From Baffinella frigidus (lineage: Eukaryota; Cryptophyceae; Cryptomonadales; Baffinellaceae), in NCBI GenBank assembly GCA_026770585.1, contig MU647254.1:79001-89701 (forward strand): DNA of 10,701 nt. Direction: 5' to 3'. Below are positions 7,150 to 10,701 of the stretch, one piece after another. Position 1 is the first letter of the stretch; each line of letters opens with the position of its first letter. The notes beneath the pieces were generated by a model. The model did not search any database. It was not told the origin of the DNA and saw only the letters and a list, made by a program, of their open reading frames with translations. A program made the translations under genes and the position numbers.

Positions 7150-8342
7150 CAATCACCGTCAACCGCCATGCCCCTTGCGCCTGGCTGCGCGCTCCGCCGC
7201 CGCAAACGCGCGTGCCCACAAAGTGATTCTGCGCACCAACGCGCGGAGGCGCATGCCGGGGACCGGGGACAAGCGGGGCGTGGCTTCGGAGAGAGGCAGG
7301 GAGGAGCTCGGGGGATGCCGCACCTTTTGGTTGCGCTGGATCGCAAGAGTGAGCTCGTCGACCTTGCGAATCACCAGCCCCGCGCTCTTTTCTTTCTTCG
7401 GTGGAAGCTCCATGTACAGCGGCCCCGTCGGCTGGTACACCTCCTTCAGCCCCCCGTCCTGTGCCCCCCCGCTTGCCTTTGCGGGCGGCCGTGCCTTCTT
7501 CTTCTTCAGCGTCGGTGGCTGCTCCATATCCTGGGAACCGTTCTCCTGCGATTCCTGCGATGCCGCAGTGCCTTGCTGCATTGCCTGCGACGCAGTGAGC
7601 GGCTGCTGCGCAGCGGGGCGGGCGGCCTTGCTCTTTGGCGCGCGAGGCGCAGGAGTTGATCCCGCCTGCTCACTGGCGCGGTCGGGAGGGGGCAGGGCGC
7701 CGTGCGTCGGGCCCGCGTCGCGAGGAGGAGGGTTCCAGGCGGGGGTCTGGGCCTTCTCGGGGGGCAGTTGGATCTTCAAGACCTTGAGGACCTGATCCGG
7801 GACCGGCTTGCCCTCGTTGAGCAGCTTGTACACGGTGTACTGCAGCTGGATCTGCGGTGGGGTGGGCGTGAAGGTGAGCACCAGCGTCCGACTGCGCCAC
7901 AAAAAGGGAGGCAGGATGGGAGAGTAGAGGGGATGCTGACCTGGCGCCTGGCGTCCTTGGGAAGGGCTTTGACACCCCCGGACTCCATAAACTTCTCGGC
8001 TATCGGGAGGGCGCCAACAACGCCCACCGGGGGGTGTGGCGGGAGTGCGGCTTTCTGTTCCTGGGTGAACTGAGGCATGCCCCGCGCCTGCTGCTGCTGC
8101 TGCTGCTGCGGCTGTTGCTGTTGCTGCTGCTGATGATGCTGGTGTTGCTGGTGCTGCTGGTGCTGCTGCGAGTGGTTCTGCTGCTGCTGACGCGGGTCGA
8201 GGACGTCACGCGCCGATCGCTGCAGGTCCTGAGCTGACAAGTGACTGGCGGAGCCCGTCCGGTGGTCCCAGCCGCCATTCTGCCCCTGCCCCTGCTGCTG
8301 CGTCCCCAGCGAGTTGATAAACGCCATGTTGTTCGCGCTCAT
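1901..8342 (-). CDS. BRM: SNF2/Brahma-type chromatin remodelling ATPase, N-terminal half (9 exons, continues past left edge)
   Basis: Joining nine exons on the minus strand (8342-7941, 7851-7324, 7110-7027, 6671-6618, 5577-5515, 4183-4080, 3931-3875, 3313-3205, 2044-1901) gives about 515 residues with every splice phase consistent. In order: a Gln/His-rich leader, a QLQ-like segment (QIQLQYTVYKLL, then KPVPDQVL), a Pro/Lys-rich linker, an HSA-like charged helical region (VELKPMKCRDLK, RRGKDLREAEAR), then KERLKALKEHDTEAYYKLL and QTDEYLRKLGNLVK. In Brahma/SNF2 proteins the last block matches the stretch ending QTDEY that precedes the ATPase, at a similar distance from the N-terminus. Known of the family: catalytic subunit of SWI/SNF nucleosome remodellers, with HSA binding actin-related proteins. 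The helicase domain is not in the window, so this is a partial gene identified from its N-terminus. Residues encoded by exons 3-7 are only moderately similar to the family, and an exon could be missing between exons 5 and 6 or 7 and 8. Confidence 0.75.
2181..2250 (-). pseudogene. Decayed copy of the 5' half of exon 9
   Basis: Read on the minus strand it gives KERLKALKE and then loses frame; the plus-strand sequence TAGTAGGCCTCCGTGT matches exon 9 with small indels. It covers the half of the exon missing from the downstream array. Confidence 0.75.
2370..2638. repeat. 155-bp direct duplication with C-runs
   Basis: CTCGTCCGCGCAGGGGTTGT and the following GCAGAAACCGGTGACT occur at about 2441 and 2596. 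Each is preceded by AAGTACCCCCCAC-type subrepeats and a CACCCCCCCCAA run. Confidence 0.85.
2805..2917 (+). repeat. GGGA/GA microsatellite
   Basis: Purine-only tract of GGGA and GA units, interrupted by GTGTGTGCGA. It creates long Arg/Glu or Ser/Leu open frames that are artefacts. Confidence 0.9.
3108..3158 (+). repeat. (GAA)n microsatellite
   Basis: About 15 AGA/GAA triplets with two GGA interruptions. It reads (TTC)n on the gene strand, inside the exon 8-9 intron. Confidence 0.9.
3205..3313 (-). CDS. BRM: Remodeller exon 8: coiled-coil segment, likely GC donor
   Basis: This is 109 bp from acceptor CTAAACAG (phase 2). It encodes TKKLWSDRQKTIKEMAVKCS, then a very charged stretch ending REERARSAKEK. 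No GT donor is suitably placed. AAAGAGAAG followed by GCGAGA gives a GC-AG intron that joins in phase 0 to exon 9 and reproduces the family's charged run into KERxxAL. Two truncated copies of the 5' end lie just upstream (3342-3383, 3426-3474). Confidence 0.6.
3314..3430 (-). repeat. Telomere-like heptamers around exon-8 fragments
   Basis: TTTAGGG and TTCAGGG units (four successive GTTCAGG-type units near 3380-3410) surround a truncated exon-8 copy at 3342-3383. The functional exon-8 acceptor (TAAACAG) is formed from the edge of one such unit. Confidence 0.75.
3342..3383 (-). pseudogene. Exon-8 5' fragment, copy 1
   Basis: CCTATCCGACCAGAGTTTCT matches CCTATCCGACCAAAGCTTCT of exon 8 with the TTGGTC(C/T)TGTTT flank retained. 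Confidence 0.75.
3426..3474 (-). pseudogene. Exon-8 5' fragment, copy 2, with its own acceptor
   Basis: Encodes NLKLWSDRQKTIKE after an acceptor CGCTGTAG fed by a CT tract, then runs into telomere-like sequence and a stop. The CT tract and acceptor may be the original ones, with the working exon 8 now using a different acceptor. Confidence 0.7.
3478..3575 (+). repeat. GA microsatellite
   Basis: GA repeat with GC and GGA interruptions; (CT)n on the remodeller strand, directly upstream of the acceptor of the 3426-3474 fragment. Confidence 0.9.
3577..3762 (-). pseudogene. Second copy of exon 6, split by a MITE
   Basis: The 3' part (3577-3602) matches CTGGTGGTGTGGG...GGAGC of exon 6, and the 5' part (3745-3762) matches GCCACGCTCTTC. 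The middle, encoding ARMYDYKLRMFLDE, is missing and the MITE lies in its place. The donor has changed from GTTCG to GACCT, so the copy cannot splice normally. Confidence 0.75.
3603..3744. mobile_element. MITE family 5, 142 bp
   Basis: Terminal inverted repeats TTTATCCGGGGAAACCTATT and its complement are followed by TTTCTTTAG in each arm. An inner inverted pair GGCAAGGAAAATT / AATTTTCCTTGCC follows. It has no coding capacity. Confidence 0.9.
3761..3802 (+). repeat. Two-unit tandem repeat, 20-21 bp
   Basis: GAGAGCTTTTCAACTTCCCA is followed by GAGAGCTTCTCAACTTGATA. Confidence 0.8.
3875..3931 (-). CDS. BRM: Remodeller exon 7: RRGKDLREAEAR
   Basis: This is 57 bp, phase 2 in and phase 2 out. It encodes WARRGKDLREAEARICSS after the shared Arg codon. 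RRGKDLREAEAR matches the family's KRSKRQxLREAR in the post-HSA region. The acceptor is CTCAGGATAG after a long CT tract and the donor is GAG-GTTTAT. The upstream intron (3932-4079, 148 bp) is almost entirely CT microsatellite. Confidence 0.6.
3953..4073 (+). repeat. GA microsatellite filling the exon 6-7 intron
   Basis: GA, GCGA and GATA units fill nearly the whole 148-bp intron, leaving only a donor of about eight bases and an acceptor region of about 20. Confidence 0.9.
4080..4183 (-). CDS. BRM: Remodeller exon 6
   Basis: This is 104 bp from acceptor CCACCAG (phase 0) to donor CCAG-GTTCGA (phase 2), containing ARMYDYKLRMFLDELQTHTT. A start at 4183 is favoured because the acceptor and first bases (CAG-CCGATTCCGCGG) recur in four decayed copies upstream. 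Internal acceptors at GACAG or GACGCAG are possible alternatives. A second partial copy of this exon (3577-3762) is broken by a MITE. Confidence 0.6.
4262..4287 (-). pseudogene. Exon-6 5' fragment, copy 1
   Basis: CAG-CCGATCCCGCGG then CCAGCGAGAGC matches the acceptor and first codons of exon 6. A GA tract follows on the upstream side. Confidence 0.7.
4310..4445 (+). repeat. GA and GGGA microsatellite
   Basis: GA/GCGA units, then about ten GGGA units at 4379-4420, then GA again. Lies directly upstream (gene strand) of exon-6 fragment 1. Confidence 0.9.
4447..4506 (-). pseudogene. Exon-6 acceptor region, copy 2, with upstream intron
   Basis: CGCGGGATCGGCTGGTGGGG plus the flank TCTAGGGGTTAAATCC matches 4171-4232, so the duplication covers intron as well as exon start. 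Confidence 0.75.
4534..4573 (-). pseudogene. Exon-6 5' fragment, copy 3
   Basis: CAG-CCAATCCCGCGGATCG, followed by decayed sequence. A GA tract begins about 10 bp upstream on the gene strand. Confidence 0.6.
4583..4734 (+). repeat. GA/GAGAA microsatellite
   Basis: GA units, with a regular GAGAGAA subrepeat from about 4674 to 4720. Lies between exon-6 fragments 3 and 4. Confidence 0.9.
4733..4752 (-). pseudogene. Exon-6 5' fragment, copy 4 (very short)
   Basis: GCCAG-GCAATCCCGTA next to a GA tract; recognisable only by comparison with the other copies. Confidence 0.45.
4774..4884. mobile_element. AT-rich foldback element
   Basis: Ends GGCGAGTATTTAATTTAAAC and, inverted, GATTTGAACACTCGCC, about 24 bp with several mismatches. 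Each arm is itself partly palindromic (GAGTATTTAATTTAAACACTC). Confidence 0.6.
5203..5275 (+). repeat. Degenerate 21-bp tandem repeat
   Basis: Three or four units of GTGTCGATGACGGGTGC-type sequence with small indels. Confidence 0.7.
5339..5505. mobile_element. MITE family 1, copy 3
   Basis: Full-length: TTCATAGGCTAACGGCCTGA at the left, complement of TTAATAGGGTAACGGCC at the right, same loop orientation as copies 1 and 2. Its right end is about eight bases from the exon-5 donor. Confidence 0.85.
5515..5577 (-). CDS. BRM: Remodeller exon 5: HSA core
   Basis: This is 21 codons, phase 0 at both ends, between acceptor CCCCGACAG and donor AAG-GTGCGG. VELKPMKCRDLK resembles the family's IELKxLxLxxxQ HSA core. 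A MITE of family 1 ends only about eight bases past the donor (5339-5505), and a second copy lies in the upstream intron, so this 63-bp exon is flanked by elements of one family. Confidence 0.65.
5594..5681 (+). repeat. Four-unit tandem repeat, about 22 bp
   Basis: CCGGATTACTTTACAAACCC units, the last two diverged. Lies in the exon 4-5 intron just upstream of exon 5 on the gene strand. Confidence 0.8.
5720..5757 (+). repeat. Poly-C run
   Basis: About 36 C with one G interruption near its start. The length is likely to be unreliable in sequencing. Confidence 0.85.
5992..6159. mobile_element. MITE family 1, copy 4 (inverted)
   Basis: Same arms, but the loop reads ACTTTTTGGTCCTAGGATCC, the reverse complement of the other copies, so it is inserted in the opposite orientation. 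Confidence 0.85.
6212..6394. mobile_element. MITE family 3, 183 bp
   Basis: Ends CCACTAGCCCTTGGA...GTGGCTCAAATAGTGCGCTG and its complement (about 37 bp, with a short insertion in the right arm). No coding capacity. Confidence 0.85.
6406..6553. mobile_element. MITE family 2, 148 bp
   Basis: Terminal AAGCTAACGCCAGCG and complement; inner arms TGCCTACAGTAGGAG...CCTCCTACGAC and complement around a T-rich loop. The inner arm resembles the CCTACCGTAGG arm of family 1, suggesting related elements. Confidence 0.85.
6618..6671 (-). CDS. BRM: Remodeller exon 4 (short)
   Basis: This is 18 codons, LEEKMVRSVKHQMHVKKE, between acceptor TTTGTGCGCAG and donor GAG-GTGCTC, phase 0 at both ends. The basic helical composition suits the start of an HSA domain. 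The frame stays open beyond the chosen donor as far as the MITE at 6406-6553, so the exon could end later. Confidence 0.6.
6858..7009. mobile_element. MITE family 4, 152 bp, very long inverted repeat
   Basis: CTTATCTCAGA at each end; the arms continue through AAAACTCGTTTTC and GTCAATTCCCCTTCAAATAT to ATAAGTTGACAT at the centre, about 68 bp per arm with few mismatches. It lies in the exon 3-4 intron, 17 bp from the exon-3 donor. Confidence 0.9.
7027..7110 (-). CDS. BRM: Remodeller exon 3
   Basis: This is 28 codons, phase 0 at both ends, beginning ALRDGFDPVRLVESIG and ending EVGSKLQ. The acceptor GGCAG follows a perfect (CT)15-like tract, and the donor is CAG-GTGCGC. The encoded segment is amphipathic and should lie just before or within the start of the HSA region. 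It has no diagnostic motif of its own; support comes from clean splice signals and frame continuity. Confidence 0.7.
7118..7148 (+). repeat. Perfect GA repeat next to an acceptor
   Basis: About 15 GA units. On the gene strand it is a (CT)15 polypyrimidine tract ending about eight bases before the exon-3 boundary. Confidence 0.9.
7324..7851 (-). CDS. BRM: Remodeller exon 2: QLQ-like segment and Pro/Lys-rich linker
   Basis: This is 176 codons, phase 0 at both ends. It opens IQLQYTVYKLLNEGKPVPDQ, close to the QLQ motif of Brahma proteins (Q-x-Q/L, YKLL, PVP). A disordered linker rich in Pro, Gln, Ala and Lys follows, including a KKKKAR patch that may act as a nuclear localisation signal (inference). 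The tail is DELTLAIQRNQK with donor AAG-GTGCGG. The acceptor chosen (CACCGCAG) keeps QLQ in frame. An alternative CAG 51 bp upstream (7902) is also phase 0 as a junction but puts the downstream sequence in a different frame and loses QLQ. Confidence 0.75.
7941..8342 (-). CDS. BRM: Remodeller exon 1: start codon, polyglutamine leader
   Basis: The likely start is MSANNMAFINSLG at 8342; an in-frame upstream ATG at 8387 (MWLAGRRSG) would add 15 residues, and the sequence does not decide between them. About residues 50-85 are almost all Gln and His, encoded by CTG-type triplets on the plus strand (8086-8190). Such low-complexity leaders are usual at the N-terminus of SWI/SNF ATPases. The exon closes with KALPKDARRQ and a phase-0 donor (CAG then GTCAGC). 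The next exon starts at 7851. Confidence 0.75.
8086..8190 (-). repeat. CAG/CAA and CAC triplet tract coding for Gln and His
   Basis: Codes for the Gln/His run of remodeller exon 1. Codons are mixed CAG, CAA and CAC with a CCG (Pro) interruption. Confidence 0.85.
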
Positions 8343-8665
8343 TCCCACACGGTCCACCACACCGCTCCGCCGCCCAGCGAGCCACAAGGAAGGCTAAGGA
8401 ACGACGCCCGCCGAGCACCTTCGTCCGCCCTTGGGAAGGGCTCAAATGAGAGAGGCGAGTTCTTGACGAGACGACCCCAAATCGGTCGAGAATTTCCTCA
8501 TAACCTAGATAACCTTCCATTTCTAGAATTTCCTCATAACCTCATAACCCGAAAAGCGCGTCGTCAGCGTCCTGAGGGAGGGAGATTGGCAGAGGAACGA
8601 TCGGAAGCAACCGGGGCGGCGCTGGTCACGGTCGGTGTGGGTAGAGAAGGCAGGAGGACGCCACC
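8343..8665. promoter_or_regulatory. Divergent intergenic promoter region with a repeated 18-mer
   Basis: Two conserved genes start on opposite strands within about 320 bp, so both promoters must lie here. AGAATTTCCTCATAACCT occurs at 8489-8506 and again at 8525-8542, and CTCATAACCC follows at once. This AT-rich patch stands out from GC-rich surroundings. I see no clear TATA box at a suitable distance from either start. Confidence 0.5.
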
Positions 8666-9882
<1,217 letters not shown>

Positions 9883-9909
9883 GTGAGGGTTGATGGTCCT
9901 CTCCCCCCC

Positions 9910-9985
9910 GGAACACTATGAGCTGACGCGCAAGGACCTGGTGGTAAAGAACATCAAAAAGTACAAGAAGGAGATGGACCGCGCG
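9910..9985 (+). pseudogene. Second copy of TTLL1 exon 3, lacking its acceptor
   Basis: From [12 protein letters not shown] to EMDRA identical in protein to exon 3 apart from the N-to-E at its start; DNA differences are synonymous (TTG/CTG, GTC/GTA). The VNHFP codons and the acceptor AG are missing, replaced by a C-run. Confidence 0.8.
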
Positions 9986-10011
9986 GTCTTCCTCCTCTCC
10001 CCCACCTGCCG

Positions 10012-10191
10012 AGGAGAGAGAGAGAGCGAGAGCGAGAGAGGGTAGGGAGAGAGAGCAAGAGCGAGAGAGGGTAGGGAGAGAGAGCGAGAGCGAGTGAGGG
10101 TAGGGAGAGAGAGCGAGAGCGAGAGAGGGTAGGAAGAGAGAGAGAGAGGGTAGGGGGAGAGAGAGGGATGGAGAGATAGAGAGAGAGAGAG
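10012..10191 (+). repeat. GA minisatellite with GGGTAGG units
   Basis: Purine-rich units of about 31 bp (GGTAGGGAGAGAGAGC plus GAGAGCGAGAGA) repeat four or five times, then plain GA. Antisense to this, long Ser/Leu open frames are artefacts. Confidence 0.9.
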
Positions 10192-10267
10192 GCGGATTTG
10201 ACTCATCCGAGAAGGGCGTGGCGAGAGCGATTCCTGCGAGGTACTCCATCTTCCACGCATCACCGCC

Positions 10268-10667
10268 GGAACACTACGGGGAACATTCTAAAGTTAATTA
10301 TTGGATTGATTCTTAGGACACATGCCAAAAGTCAGCAATTTTGGTCACGTTTTGTCCAAAAATCCGGGCAAGACGTGCTTCGTACCACTCGAGGCTAGAA
10401 GTGTGACTATTTTAAAACAGGGATTCGCTTACAAGTGAAAGAGAAAAAAAGAGGTGTGTAGCAATTTTCACAGAAATGGGGGCGTTTGGTCACGTATCGG
10501 GTGGAATTCCGCCCGATACGTGACCACGCCTGCCCGTGACTGGTACTAAATTGAACAACCCCACATTTAAAATGGTCCCCTTGCTAGCCTCGAGTGGTAG
10601 CCTCCCGAGTGGCAGGGGCCTGGTGGTGAAGAACATCAGAAAGTACAAGTAGGAGATGGACCGCGCG

Positions 10668-10668
<1 letters not shown>
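10268..10668 (+). pseudogene. Third copy of TTLL1 exon 3, split by an insertion and carrying a stop
   Basis: GGAACACTACGGGG at 10268-10281 matches the start of copy 2. CCTGGTGGTGAAGAACATCA at 10619 resumes the exon about 17 bases further on. The frame LVVKNIRKYK then meets TAG at 10650-10652, and the donor is lost to a C-run. The intervening 330 bp hold a MITE. Confidence 0.75.
10383..10599. mobile_element. MITE family 7, 217 bp, with central palindrome
   Basis: Ends TACCACTCGAGGCTAG and, inverted, CTAGCCTCGAGTGGTA. The centre (10481-10530) is a near-perfect palindrome: GGTCACGTATCGGG, GGAATTCC, CCCGATACGTGACC. Confidence 0.85.

Positions 10669-10701
<33 letters not shown>
10669..10701 (+). 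repeat. Poly-C run at window edge
   Basis: Uninterrupted C to the end of the window; true length unknown and prone to assembly error. Confidence 0.8.

Noticed and set aside
7034-7795. 253-residue open frame on the plus strand
   Set aside because: It lies antisense to remodeller exons 2 and 3, is rich in Ser, Cys, Phe and Arg from GC-rich shadow coding, runs through the GA repeat, and has no recognisable motif.

Overview
The window is nuclear DNA from a flagellated microbial eukaryote, probably an alga or another GC-rich protist. The evidence is spliced coding sequence with GT/AG introns, a GCCACC-ATG start context, long introns full of simple repeats and small inverted-repeat elements, and a tubulin-modifying enzyme gene typical of organisms with cilia. 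Telomere-like heptamers of the TTTAGGG type occur inside introns. Five donor sites read GTGCG or GTGCT and one appears to be GC. I cannot name the lineage from sequence alone.

Two conserved genes lie head to head. Leftward, from about 8342 (or 8387) to beyond base 1, runs a SNF2/Brahma-type chromatin-remodelling ATPase. I can place nine exons covering its N-terminus: a glutamine-rich leader, a QLQ-like segment, an HSA-like helical region, and the conserved QTDEYL stretch before the ATPase. The ATPase itself would lie off the left edge. Rightward from 8666 to beyond the right edge runs TTLL1, the catalytic subunit of the tubulin polyglutamylase complex. Three exons are visible and their splice phases match exactly. 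A 280-320 bp intergenic segment with a repeated 18-mer must hold both promoters.

The unusual feature is what fills the introns. Several exons have been copied in part, repeatedly, beside the original. The 3' end of remodeller exon 9 is present six more times in a tandem array (647-1733), mostly with open frame and donor site kept. The 5' end of exon 6 is present four more times. Exon 8 has two extra fragments. TTLL1 exon 3 has three extra copies. The fragments are bordered by purine/pyrimidine microsatellites, degenerate telomere-like heptamers and at least nine MITE-like inverted repeats; several of these elements sit inside redundant exon copies. The (CT)n tracts lie just upstream of remodeller 3' splice sites, and one intron (3932-4079) is almost entirely such a tract.

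Layout: 1-640 intron with a G-run, a CCCTACA array and a MITE; 640-1900 exon-9 fragment array; 1901-2044 exon 9; 2045-3204 repeat-rich intron; 3205-4183 exons 8, 7 and 6 with fragments and GA tracts; 4184-5514 intron with decayed exon-6 copies; 5515-7110 exons 5, 4 and 3 separated by MITEs; 7324-8342 exons 2 and 1; 8343-8665 divergent promoter; 8666-9717 TTLL1 exons 1-3; 9718-10701 TTLL1 intron with exon-3 copies, a GA minisatellite, a MITE and poly-C.
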